Below are positions 8,206-16,426 of a stretch of DNA of 64,000 nt, piece by piece. The DNA is taken from contig NZ_JAGHMH010000030.1 of the NCBI RefSeq assembly GCF_017741935.1, forward strand, positions 62,001-126,000, written 5' to 3'. How positions within the stretch are numbered: position 1 is the first letter of the stretch; each line of letters opens with the position of its first letter. A program made the translations under genes and the position numbers. The notes below the pieces were generated by a model. It searched no databases and was not told the DNA's origin. It was given only the letters and a program-made list of their open reading frames with translations. This stretch comes from Rhizobium sp. 16-449-1b (GTDB taxonomy: Bacteria; Pseudomonadota; Alphaproteobacteria; Rhizobiales; Rhizobiaceae).

Positions 8206-9213
8206 CTAGTGATACGGCGCACCGGATACTGTGGCGCGTCTGCCGCGCAAGGTCTCTGACGGGCTCTCGCCGAACTTCTCCTTATATTCCTGAGCAAAAC
8301 GCCCGAGATGGCCGAAGCCGGAATCAAAGGCGATGGCCGCGACCGACGTGCCCGAACCTGCTAGCAATCGTTCGCGAGCCGTTTCCAGCCGCACATCGCG
8401 GAGAAACCGCATTGGGCTGATCTGCCGAAACTTTTTGAACACCTCAAGCAGTGTGCGCGTCGGCACGTTGGCCGCCTTCGCGATATCGTCGAGACACAAT
8501 GGCTCGGCATAATTCTTTCTGATGAAAGCCTCGGCACGCTTGACGCTGCGGGGCATCGGCGAGCCGCCATTATCGGCCTGCAAGGCTTCGACGCCCAGCC
8601 CTGCCAGCAGCAGGCCGGCAAACAGATGCTCATAATAGAGTGCCATACGTTCATCGGCGTGCATCATCTCGATCGCACCGAGATTGCGGATTATCGAGTT
8701 CACGATCCCGACCCAGGGCTTGAGCCGTGCCTGCGTGAAGTCCATGACGGGATTGAGGTGACTACCGCGGCGCCCGGCGTGCGCGTCGATAAGTTGCGGC
8801 TCCACGCGCAGCACGAACAGGATGCAGTCATCACTGAATTCGCCGACATAGCGATCTCCCGGTGCAAGGCACACACCGTGCATGCTGTCGATCGGGACAT
8901 CCCCATGGAGAAGCGAGAGCTTGCCGCGGCCGCGCATGCAGGTGACGATCAGATGCGAGCCACGCACTTCCTCCGTATCGATGCGCATCCCCCCAAGCCC
9001 GATCATACCGACGCTGACAGATCGAAACGTCACGTAGTCCATGTGATATGTGGCGGAGGGACGCTGGGGCCTGATCGGGATCAGTTGCGACATCTCCATG
9101 GCCGAGGCGATCCTGCGGCGCGCCTCCTTGGCGTCGGGCGTCTCGAAAAGGCGATATCTCTTTAAATCTAAAGGAGTTGGCACGACATATTCAATATTGC
9201 CAGGCTGGGCCAT
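8206..9213 (-). CDS. AraC family transcriptional regulator of the oxidative cluster
   Basis: This roughly 335-residue regulator has an N-terminal AraC-binding (cupin-like) domain and two C-terminal helix-turn-helix units. The first is AEPLCLDDIAKAANVPTRTL and the second is TSVAAIAFDSGFGHLGRFAQ, the latter in the classic AraC/XylS form. The ATG at 9213 is chosen because GGAG stands 9 bases upstream; a longer start at 9240 has no ribosome site. It is divergent from the catabolic genes beginning at 9596. It is the natural candidate to bind the direct repeats found at four promoters of the cluster. The effector should be the pathway substrate or an intermediate. Confidence 0.88.
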   Translation of the reverse strand: MAQPGNIEYVVPTPLDLKRYRLFETPDAKEARRRIASAMEMSQLIPIRPQRPSATYHMDYVTFRSVSVGMIGLGGMRIDTEEVRGSHLIVTCMRGRGKLSLLHGDVPIDSMHGVCLAPGDRYVGEFSDDCILFVLRVEPQLIDAHAGRRGSHLNPVMDFTQARLKPWVGIVNSIIRNLGAIEMMHADERMALYYEHLFAGLLLAGLGVEALQADNGGSPMPRSVKRAEAFIRKNYAEPLCLDDIAKAANVPTRTLLEVFKKFRQISPMRFLRDVRLETARERLLAGSGTSVAAIAFDSGFGHLGRFAQEYKEKFGESPSETLRGRRATVSGAPYH

Positions 9214-9595
9214 AAGCGACACGCTCCGCGTTAATGACATGAATGCACGACATTACAGGGGCAGGCGTTTGCCCGGTCTGACAGCATACTCGACCAGAAT
9301 TCGGTCAATCGCCTACAAAAGCATCAGTATAATTATTTGCCTAAAAACACATCCTTCCTGCATCGTCAAAATATGTCAATCCGCAAATCTCAGTTGTTTT
9401 AATCTTATAATTTTCGGCAATGGATCGGACCTTCCGCCTGTCTTTCTCGCCACACAAAACCGCGTGCACCGGATAATCACCCGTCACGTCGCGGCGGCCG
9501 GATAGACGGCTCGTGCAGTCGGCGCAATCTTACCCGGGTAAGCTGCATACAAGCACCGAAACGACACCCAAACCCAGGCTGGAGAACATCCATTG
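9214..9595. other. Divergent promoter region between AraC gene and catabolic operon
   Basis: This gene-free stretch is AT-richer in its middle (about 9320-9420) than its surroundings. It holds the direct repeat element at 9469-9509 described separately. A GGAGAA ribosome site stands near 9581-9586 for the hydrolase gene. No RNA gene or terminator was seen. Confidence 0.6.
9469..9509 (+). promoter_or_regulatory. Direct-repeat activator element, site A (CCGGATA, 29-base period)
   Basis: CCGGATA occurs at 9469-9475 and again at 9498-9504, 29 bases apart start to start; the second copy extends to CCGGATAGACGG. The second copy begins 98 bases upstream of the ATG of the isochorismatase-fold gene. 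The same arrangement occurs before three other transcription units of the cluster. It is the likely binding site of the divergent AraC regulator. Confidence 0.7.
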
Positions 9596-10210
9596 ATGAA
9601 CGAAAAGTTGAAGTTGGACCCCAAGCGGACGGCCCTTGTCATGATCGATCTGGTCAACGATTCGATCAGCGAAGGAGGGTTTGAGACGGAAAACGGCGGG
9701 CCGACCCACGCCAAGAAGCAGAATATCATCGAGAACGTCAAACAGCTCGCCAATGCCTGCCGCAAGGCCGGGATACCCGTCATTCACAATCACGCCAAAT
9801 CGCTGCCCGGCACCAAGAAGAACTCGCCGGCCTTCGCCGCCTTCGCGACCGACGAACTGCAGAAGGACTACCTCAACTCGTGGGGTGCGGCGCCGGTGGA
9901 AGGGCTGGAACCGCAGCCAGGCGAACATGTCATGGACCGCACCCGTATCAACGCATTCTACGGCACAAGGCTCGACATCGTCCTGCGGGGTTACAACGCC
10001 GACACGATCATCATCACTGGCGCCTACACGCACCATACGGTGCAGCACACCGCACGTCACGGCGCCGACGCCGGATATGATGTGATCGTCGTGGCCGACG
10101 GGTCTTCGAGCGTCAACGATGAGTATCACAACTCCGCGCTCTATTTCGGCCTCAGCGATCTGGCCACCGTCGTCAACACTCAGGAACTGGTCGCGGCGAT
10201 CGAGGGCTGA
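9596..10210 (+). CDS. Isochorismatase-fold hydrolase lacking the nucleophilic cysteine
   Basis: The 204-residue protein has the isochorismatase-like alpha/beta fold. It starts with TALVMIDLVND (catalytic-type Asp18) and has the RTRINAFYGTRLD strand. In cysteine hydrolases of this fold the next motif is TGxxxxxC; here it is TGAYTHHT, so Thr148 replaces the cysteine, and the usual Lys is Arg. The Y-x-H pattern recalls true isochorismatases such as EntB and PhzD, which work without a cysteine. It may therefore hydrolyse an enol ether or ring bond rather than an amide. ATG at 9596 is preferred over TTG at 9593. It is the first gene of the catabolic operon. Confidence 0.83.
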   Translation: MNEKLKLDPKRTALVMIDLVNDSISEGGFETENGGPTHAKKQNIIENVKQLANACRKAGIPVIHNHAKSLPGTKKNSPAFAAFATDELQKDYLNSWGAAPVEGLEPQPGEHVMDRTRINAFYGTRLDIVLRGYNADTIIITGAYTHHTVQHTARHGADAGYDVIVVADGSSSVNDEYHNSALYFGLSDLATVVNTQELVAAIEG

Positions 10211-10237
10211 AGTCCCGTGCCGCATCTGGAGCTTCGT

Positions 10238-11029
10238 ATGGAATTTCCTTCGTTCCCTCGCCTCGCCTGCGTGGTTACCGCGCGTCACGGGCAACGAGAA
10301 ATGTTGCCTGCACTCCTGGTGCAGGCACGTGATGCCGCGCTGTCTGCGACACCCGGTGCCACCGGCTGGGCAGGGCTGACGCTGCAGTCCGAGGAGCTCG
10401 CAGAGGGCTCCACCGAAGACACGTTCTCCGGTGGACGCCCGATGGCCACATTGGATGCCGTGATCGAGATCTCGCTTGCTTCGGGCGGTGACGGCACCCA
10501 ATTGCTCGCCGCGGCGGAAGCCATCGGCGTCGCATTCGGCGATGCCGCAGACCCTGCAGACTGCGAAATGGTGCTTGGCAACGCGTCGGTCGCGGTGCCC
10601 GCCAGCACCCGGTATGCGGTCGTCAGTACCTATAACCGCGATCGCCGCACGGACCTGCCGACCTTTCTGCACTGGTGGAAAGTCCATCACGTTCCCTTCA
10701 TGTTCGATAGCCCGACGGGGCGCATTCTGGCGCCCTCCATCCGTGGATATGAGATCGTCGGCGGGCAGGCAGACGCCAGCGCGGCGGCGGCGAAAAAGGC
10801 GGGATATGCATTGGCACCAGAGATCTTCGAGGCGCTGCATATCGGCGATCCGACCGAGTTCTTCGAGCTTGCGGCCGCGAGCGGACATGACGCAGCCTGC
10901 ATCACCGATGAGGAAGGCTTCATCAGCTACGACTGGCGGATAGGTTCGCCCGAACAGGCTGCCGAGTCATACCGCTCCCGACGCGACATCCTTCGTGTCG
11001 GCGTTGTCGAAAGACTCTCTGGCCCATGA
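10238..11029 (+). CDS. EthD-like dimeric alpha/beta-barrel protein
   Basis: The 263-residue protein has a segment YNRDRRTDLPTFLHWWKVHH (about residues 140-160) like the EthD/dimeric alpha-beta barrel signature, in which a Trp and His lie before a proline. The N-terminal half is less clear and may be a second, diverged copy. Such proteins act as small monooxygenases or auxiliary factors in aromatic catabolism. The ATG at 10238 is chosen because GGAG lies 6 bases before it; a GTG at 10217 would add seven residues. It lies 27 bases behind the hydrolase gene in the same operon. The specific reaction is unknown. Confidence 0.62.
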   Translation: MEFPSFPRLACVVTARHGQREMLPALLVQARDAALSATPGATGWAGLTLQSEELAEGSTEDTFSGGRPMATLDAVIEISLASGGDGTQLLAAAEAIGVAFGDAADPADCEMVLGNASVAVPASTRYAVVSTYNRDRRTDLPTFLHWWKVHHVPFMFDSPTGRILAPSIRGYEIVGGQADASAAAAKKAGYALAPEIFEALHIGDPTEFFELAAASGHDAACITDEEGFISYDWRIGSPEQAAESYRSRRDILRVGVVERLSGP

Positions 11030-11080
11030 ATTGCGTCCTGACCCGATACCAATCCGTGGTTCGAACAATACAGGTCTCAA

Positions 11081-12091
11081 ATGGAAAACACGCTCATTCC
11101 CGATCCGTTGATCATCGCCAAGCGCGGTAGTTTCGCATTTGGCGGAGCCGTTGTCGGCCGACCCGACGGCCACACGCTGCACGGCGACCATGGATATGCC
11201 CAGTACAATATCCCCGTCGGCCCGAAGAAGCATCCTCTCGTCTTCTGGCACGGCCTGTCGCAGTCGGCGAAAACTTGGGAGACGACGCCCGACGGGCGCG
11301 AGGGCTTCGACGACATCTTCCTTCGTCGCGGATTTTCCGTCTATCTGATCGACCAGCCCCGTCGAGGCCGGGCTGCCCAAGGCACGATCGGAACGATGAT
11401 ACCCGATGCATCCAGTGAGGAGCTCCTCCCGGACGCGTTCTATTTCAACGCCTTCCGTCTCGGCACATGGGCGCCGCCGGAGGCACCGCAATATTTCCCC
11501 AATGTGAGCTTTCCGAGCGACAGGCGTTCATTGGAGCAGTTCCTGCGGCAGGTCGTGCCCAATACGGGACTGGAGGGCTTCGATGCGCTGACGCGGGAGT
11601 TGCAAAGCAATGCCGCATCGGCCCTGTTCGACGAGATCGGCCCGGCTGTCCTCGTAACCCATTCCAACGGCGGACAATATGGATGGCGCACAGCCATGAA
11701 GAACGGGCGGGTGGCGGCGATCGTCTCCTATGAACCTTCGACATTTGCCTTTCCCGAGAGCGACCCACCGGCTGCGATCACCTATCCGCCGGAGGCGATC
11801 GAAAACGAGCCCGATCTCGTCTCGGACGAGCAGTTTTTAGGGCTGACCAAGATGCCGATACAGATCGTCTTCGGCGACAACATCCGCGGCGACAGGGGCT
11901 ACGAGCCCTATGTCGAGCGCGCCGAGCAGTTTATTGCCGCGATCAATGCGCGCGGCGGCGACGCCGAAGTGCTTCATCTTCCGGAGGCCGGCCTCGTCGG
12001 AAACACGCATTTCCCCTTTGCCGATAGCAACAACCTGCAGGTTGCCGATCTGCTTTCCGCATGGCTTGCCCGGAAGTGCCTCGACCACTGA
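11081..12091 (+). CDS. Alpha/beta hydrolase, esterase-713-like
   Basis: The 336-residue protein fits the esterase-713 branch of the alpha/beta hydrolases. The oxyanion strand is PLVFWHG (residues 52-58). The nucleophile elbow is THSNGG with Ser195, which lacks the first glycine of GxSxG, as in that branch. Glu218 (SYEPS) is the likely acid, and His310 sits in GNTHFPFADSNNLQVADL. No signal peptide is seen, so it is cytoplasmic. It could cleave the ester formed by the Baeyer-Villiger-type enzyme encoded at 19126-20616, which is inference. It lies between the EthD-like and first monooxygenase genes. Confidence 0.82.
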   Translation: MENTLIPDPLIIAKRGSFAFGGAVVGRPDGHTLHGDHGYAQYNIPVGPKKHPLVFWHGLSQSAKTWETTPDGREGFDDIFLRRGFSVYLIDQPRRGRAAQGTIGTMIPDASSEELLPDAFYFNAFRLGTWAPPEAPQYFPNVSFPSDRRSLEQFLRQVVPNTGLEGFDALTRELQSNAASALFDEIGPAVLVTHSNGGQYGWRTAMKNGRVAAIVSYEPSTFAFPESDPPAAITYPPEAIENEPDLVSDEQFLGLTKMPIQIVFGDNIRGDRGYEPYVERAEQFIAAINARGGDAEVLHLPEAGLVGNTHFPFADSNNLQVADLLSAWLARKCLDH

Positions 12092-12099
12092 TGCCCTGC

Positions 12100-12137
12100 G
12101 GGCTCGATGGGCGCAACGTCACCTGTCGAGCCCATCG
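12100..12137 (+). other. Two mutually exclusive stem-loops between esterase and monooxygenase genes
   Basis: GGGCTCGA (12100-12107) pairs with TCGAGCCC (12126-12133). The overlapping CGATGGGC (12105-12112) pairs with GCCCATCG (12130-12137). Both are perfect eight-base stems with loops of 18 and 17 bases, and they cannot form together. They lie 33 bases upstream of the next start codon, in the leader of the monooxygenase gene. Confidence 0.5.
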
Positions 12138-12169
12138 CAAGTGATATGACCAACGTGAAGGATTGCACC

Positions 12170-13366
12170 ATGAACGTCATGACGAAAGTTTCGGCGACGA
12201 AAGCGCATTTGCGTGAAGATCTCCTCTCGCGCCTCGAATCCGTACTGCCGCTGCTTAAATCCAATGCGGCTCGAACAGATGCCGAAGGCGCCATACCGCA
12301 AGAGAACCTCGACGCGCTCTGCGCGGCGGGCCTGGGAAAGATCCTGCGCCCACGTCGCTTCGGCGGCATCGAGGTCAGCCTCGAGACGGTCATGGAACTG
12401 CAGATCCGGATGGCAACCGCCTGCGGTTCGACGGCATGGGTCATGAGCCTCGCCAGCCTCAGTTCCTACCTCCTTGCCCATTACCCGCTGAAGGCACAGG
12501 AGGAGGTGTGGTCAACGGATGCCGATGTCCGTGCCGCCCTGGTCGCGTCCGATGCCGAAGCCGTTAAGGAGGATGTCGACGGTGGCTGGATGGTCTCGGG
12601 TCGCTGGCGTTATGCGTCCGGCTCGGCCTATTGCCAATGGGCAATCCTTGCCGTTCCGCATACGGCGCCTGACGGTCGCGCCGATACCGGCCTTGCCCTG
12701 ATCCCCATGTCGGACATCGCCATCGAAAAGAGCTGGGATGTGTCAGGCATGCGCGGCACGGCATCCGACACGCTTGTCATCGAGAAACCGGTTTTCGTGC
12801 CGCGCCACCGGCAGGGATCACGCCTCGCGGCCTATGACGGCACCTCCGACCTTCCCTATCGCGACGAGCCGGAATGTATCTATCTGACGCCGTTTCCGAC
12901 CGTCTTCGAAATGGCCATCGCAGCCCCGCCCATAGGCATGGCCAAGGCAGCACTCGATCTGGCGGCCGAAACCGCGCCCAAGCGGAAGCTTCCCTTTTTC
13001 GGCATTCCGCAATCGGAATCCGAGACCAATCAGGTGATGGTTGCCAATGCCGCCATCGCCGCGGACTCCGCCGAGTTGCATCTGATGCGGGCCGCCGCCG
13101 ATGCCGATGCAGCGAGCGCGCGCGGCGAGATCCTCGGCGGCAAAGCGCTTCAACGCGCCACGGCCGATACGGTTGCCGCCGCACGCTATTCGACCCAGGC
13201 CGTACGTACCGTGATCCGCGTCCTGATGTCGGGAAGCTTTGCGAATGCAAATCCGATGCAGCGCATCTGGCGGGATTCGGAAATGGTAGGTTCCCATTTT
13301 GCCTTCTCGGAACATATGCTGATCGAATACGGCCAGTCCCTGTTCGGCATCGAGGCGCATCAGTAG
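12170..13366 (+). CDS. Acyl-CoA dehydrogenase-fold flavin monooxygenase, paralogue 1
   Basis: The 398-residue protein is a group D flavin-dependent monooxygenase of the type that uses reduced flavin from a separate reductase (as do HpaB-, DszC- and indole-oxygenase-like enzymes). Features are an N-terminal helical domain with LRPRRFGGIE, the middle segment ACGSTAWV, the GRWRYASGSAYCQW beta-domain motif, and a C-terminal helical domain with the shared block from PKRKLPFF to SESETNQV. The ATG at 12170 has an AAGGA site 8 bases upstream. A strong terminator follows at 13404. It closely resembles the protein encoded at 15117-16304, and the reductase at 17200 probably serves both. Confidence 0.86.
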   Translation: MNVMTKVSATKAHLREDLLSRLESVLPLLKSNAARTDAEGAIPQENLDALCAAGLGKILRPRRFGGIEVSLETVMELQIRMATACGSTAWVMSLASLSSYLLAHYPLKAQEEVWSTDADVRAALVASDAEAVKEDVDGGWMVSGRWRYASGSAYCQWAILAVPHTAPDGRADTGLALIPMSDIAIEKSWDVSGMRGTASDTLVIEKPVFVPRHRQGSRLAAYDGTSDLPYRDEPECIYLTPFPTVFEMAIAAPPIGMAKAALDLAAETAPKRKLPFFGIPQSESETNQVMVANAAIAADSAELHLMRAAADADAASARGEILGGKALQRATADTVAAARYSTQAVRTVIRVLMSGSFANANPMQRIWRDSEMVGSHFAFSEHMLIEYGQSLFGIEAHQ

Positions 13367-13403
13367 CACGGCCGTTTGGCTTGCCACATCTCTTTCAAAT
13401 GAA

Positions 13404-13438
13404 CCGCCCGGTCATCGTTGCGATGGTCGGGCGGTTTT
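13404..13438 (+). terminator. Rho-independent terminator after monooxygenase 1
   Basis: CCGCCCG (13404-13410) pairs with CGGGCGG (13428-13434), and the inner CATCG pairs with CGATG around a TTG loop. The two GT/GT steps can form wobble pairs, so the stem is about 14 base pairs. It is followed directly by TTTT. This ends the 9596-13366 unit. Confidence 0.85.
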
Positions 13439-13553
13439 GTCTCCGGCAGGTCGCGAGCTGGGCGGCGGCGTTACACATCGCCTACAGCGGCGGTCCGAAA
13501 ATATGACCGATCTTCGCGGATTCTAAGTGTCATCGCGTCCTTTGCAGCGCTGT

Positions 13554-13594
13554 CCGGATAACGTCGCGCCGCTCTGCCGTTGCCGGATAGACGG
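13554..13594 (+). promoter_or_regulatory. Direct-repeat activator element, site B
   Basis: CCGGATA occurs at 13554-13560 and 13583-13589, again exactly 29 bases apart, and the second copy again extends to CCGGATAGACGG. It lies between the terminator and the MFS gene; the second copy begins 113 bases before the MFS start. Confidence 0.7.
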
Positions 13595-13695
13595 TTGAGC
13601 CCGATCCGCACGACTATGCGTCATTGATGACATGCTGACCGGCTGCCGCCGTCGCACCGGCCTTCTCTTCGTTTTCCATCAAGTGGGGTGTGTGA

Positions 13696-14994
13696 ATGTC
13701 AATAGAACCAGCAAAGCGTTTGAACAATACGGGCTCGGCAACTCATGAAGGACATATTGCTCTGAGGCCGGGTCCCCTTGGCAGCGTGGTCACCATGATG
13801 ACGATCGGCACGCTCGGCGCTGTCATGTCGCCCTACATGATCGAGGTGACGCGAAGCGTCCTCGACGTGGAAATGCGCACGGCCGGCATCCTTGTCAGCG
13901 CGCAGTTGCTGACGTCGGCCCTGATCACGTTCGCGGTCGCCCGCCTGGCCAATGGTCCGCACAGGATAAGGCTGGCAGGTGTCGGCCTTCTGATGGTGAT
14001 AATCGGCTTCGCCGGCGCAGCCTTCATTTCCGCACCGCCTGTGTTTCTGACAGCTCTCTTCATAGGGGCAGCCGGGCTCGGCATCATCGGGGCCGCCGGA
14101 GGCGCAGCCTTTGCCGCCTTTCGTGATCTCAACCGTGCATCAGGTGTATTCGGGGTCACCAACCGCATCATCTGCGCCGGAATTCTGTCCATGATCCCGA
14201 TCTTTTCCGGCGGTCCTGCCATTGTGTTCGGGTCGTTCTCCGCCCTCGCCCTCTGCGGGCTTGCCGTTCTGTTTCTGTTGCCTCGGGCGCCGCTTGCGAC
14301 GGCGCGCGGTCTCGAAGGACAACAGCAATCCGCCCTGCAGGATAAGCCATCACATGGCGACATCAGGATGCCTGGCAGGCTGAAGCTCGCCGGTGCCGGG
14401 ATCGTTATCCTCTCGGCGTTCCTCGGAATTATGACCGACGCATTCTATGCGGTCATTCTTCGGGTGGCGCAGGACCAGGTGAACATGACCATGGCGCAGA
14501 CCGGCATGTTGCTCAGCGGCCTGACGCTCGGCGGCTTCCTTGGCAGTTTCATCCTGCTGCTCGGCCGCCGCTTGGGCCGCCCTATTTCCCTGACGATGTT
14601 CATGGTCAGCGCTGCCTGCATGATACTACTCGCTACCGTCACGAACTCCATACCCGTCTTCGCGGCATCGGTCCTCATTTTCGGCGTGCTCGGCAACCCG
14701 ATCCTGTGCCTCTTCATGGCCACGGCCGGTGCGGTGGACGAAACCGGCCGCTGGAGCGGACAGGTGATGGCCTCATACATGGTCGGAGCCAGCTTCGCGC
14801 CCTTCATCGGCTCGTCCGTCTATGACGCGGCAGGCCCTCTCGGCGTGGGACTTGTCGCAGTTGGTGTCTGTGCGGTGATTACCCCGCTTGCCGCCTACTG
14901 CGCCCTTGTCTCCATCCGCGCCGAACGGGCTTTCGAAATGCGCGAGGCTTCCTCCGCCGGCTATTTCGCGCAAGGATCACTGTCCCCGTCCTGA
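13696..14994 (+). CDS. MFS transporter of the oxidative cluster
   Basis: The 432-residue protein has about twelve hydrophobic segments and a central cytoplasmic loop (about residues 200-230) and belongs to the major facilitator superfamily. The loop after the second segment (ARLANGPHRIRLAG) is a diverged form of the family signature. It heads the second transcription unit, behind its own terminator and repeat element, and is flanked by the two paralogous monooxygenase genes. The most likely role is uptake of the pathway substrate or export of a toxic intermediate. The subfamily cannot be assigned. Confidence 0.85.
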   Translation: MSIEPAKRLNNTGSATHEGHIALRPGPLGSVVTMMTIGTLGAVMSPYMIEVTRSVLDVEMRTAGILVSAQLLTSALITFAVARLANGPHRIRLAGVGLLMVIIGFAGAAFISAPPVFLTALFIGAAGLGIIGAAGGAAFAAFRDLNRASGVFGVTNRIICAGILSMIPIFSGGPAIVFGSFSALALCGLAVLFLLPRAPLATARGLEGQQQSALQDKPSHGDIRMPGRLKLAGAGIVILSAFLGIMTDAFYAVILRVAQDQVNMTMAQTGMLLSGLTLGGFLGSFILLLGRRLGRPISLTMFMVSAACMILLATVTNSIPVFAASVLIFGVLGNPILCLFMATAGAVDETGRWSGQVMASYMVGASFAPFIGSSVYDAAGPLGVGLVAVGVCAVITPLAAYCALVSIRAERAFEMREASSAGYFAQGSLSPS

Positions 14995-15116
14995 CGCACG
15001 ATGCCCTGACCGGTTCACCCGACCGCGACCTCTACCCCATGACGCAATCACCCTGTGACGCCTGCGAGAACCTGACGCGCACGGTGCTTGTCAAACACAG
15101 AAGAAAGACCAAGATC

Positions 15117-16304
15117 ATGAATCAGATTACGGCCTCGACAGCGCAGCGGCGCGCTGACCTCATGGCACGCGTGGATTCCGTTCTGCCGATCCTGCAGAAG
15201 AACGCAGCGCGCACCGATGCCGAGGGCATTATTCCGGAAGAAAATTTCGCCGCATTGAAGGATGCCGGGCTCGGCAGGATTCTTCGTCCTCGCCGCTTTG
15301 GCGGGATCGAGACCGATCTCAAGACATCGCTTGAAGTGCAGGTCCGGCTCGCAATGGCCTGCGGCTCGACGTCCTGGGTAACGGGACTTGGCAATGTGAG
15401 TTCATTCGGGGTCGCGGCGCTTTTTCCGCTGGAGGCACAGGAGGAAGTATGGGGCGACAACGACCATTGCCAGATCGCCCTGGTCAGCGCAAAGGCGGAG
15501 GCCACCAAGCAGGAGGTGCCAGGGGGATGGCGGGTGTCCGGCCGCTGGCGCTACGGTTCGGGTTCCGCCTATGCGCAATGGGTTGCAGTCGGCGTGCCGC
15601 ATACGGATGAAAACGGCGAGCCGGATACGGTGCTGGTGCTCGTCCCCATCTCCGAGGTCGTCATCGAGAAAAGCTGGGAAGTGTCGGGCATGCGCGGCAC
15701 CGCGTCGGATACCATCGTCCTCAAGGACATCTTCGTGCCGCCGCATCGCCAGGCGTCAATGAATGCCGCCTATGCCGGCAAATCCGCGTCACCCTACATG
15801 GCGGAACATGGCACGATATATCGCACGCCATTCCTGCCGGTCTTCAGCCTGTGCATCGCCGCCTCGCCGGTCGGCCTGGCCAAGGCCGCGCTTGCGGTGG
15901 CAGCAGAGACCGCCCCGAAACGCAAGCTGCCGTTCTTCGGCATTCCGCAATCGGAATCGGAAACGAACCAGGTGATGATTGCCAATGCCGCTATCGCGGC
16001 AGATTCCGCCGAGATGCACATGCTGCGATCCGCTACGGAAGCCGATGCGGCGGCTGCCGCCGGAATGAGAATGACGAACGACCAGCGCGTCGCCGCCGAT
16101 ACGATCGCGGCTGCCCGCTACTCCAATGAGGCCGTCCGGACAGTCGTGCGTGTGATGATGTCCAGCACCTTTGCGAACTCCAATCCGCTGCAGCGCATAT
16201 GGCGCGACTGCGAGATCGCCAGTTCGCATTTCTGGTTCTCGGAAATCATGCTTGCGGGGTACGGCAAGACCATTTTCGGCGGTGAAGCAAGCCTCGTCAA
16301 ATAA
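15117..16304 (+). CDS. Acyl-CoA dehydrogenase-fold flavin monooxygenase, paralogue 2
   Basis: The 395-residue protein shares most conserved blocks with the one encoded at 12170-13366. These include NAARTDAEG, LRPRRFGGIE, GRWRY-SGSAY-QW, VSGMRGTASDT, and the run from PKRKLPFF to SESETNQV. By eye they are more than half identical, so they are an old tandem duplication with the MFS gene between them. It should oxygenate an aromatic or heterocyclic ring using reduced flavin. The two copies may act on successive intermediates, which is inference. AGAAAGA stands before the ATG at 15117. The porin and flavin reductase genes follow in the same direction. Confidence 0.86.
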   Translation: MNQITASTAQRRADLMARVDSVLPILQKNAARTDAEGIIPEENFAALKDAGLGRILRPRRFGGIETDLKTSLEVQVRLAMACGSTSWVTGLGNVSSFGVAALFPLEAQEEVWGDNDHCQIALVSAKAEATKQEVPGGWRVSGRWRYGSGSAYAQWVAVGVPHTDENGEPDTVLVLVPISEVVIEKSWEVSGMRGTASDTIVLKDIFVPPHRQASMNAAYAGKSASPYMAEHGTIYRTPFLPVFSLCIAASPVGLAKAALAVAAETAPKRKLPFFGIPQSESETNQVMIANAAIAADSAEMHMLRSATEADAAAAAGMRMTNDQRVAADTIAAARYSNEAVRTVVRVMMSSTFANSNPLQRIWRDCEIASSHFWFSEIMLAGYGKTIFGGEASLVK

Positions 16305-16426
16305 CGGCGCAAGGCAACCGCGCTGCGGCCGGCGGATCTCTGATCCAGAGCCTGGCAAGACGATGTTTCGATCCATCCCGAAGCATCGCCAACCATCTCA
16401 CCAAACTAAAATAATATGGGGACGTG

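Larger units (their letters stand above)
13367..13695. other. Intergenic region with terminator and second promoter
   Basis: This 329-base stretch ends the first transcription unit with the terminator at 13404-13438. It starts the second with the direct-repeat element at 13554-13594. No gene is visible. Confidence 0.6.
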
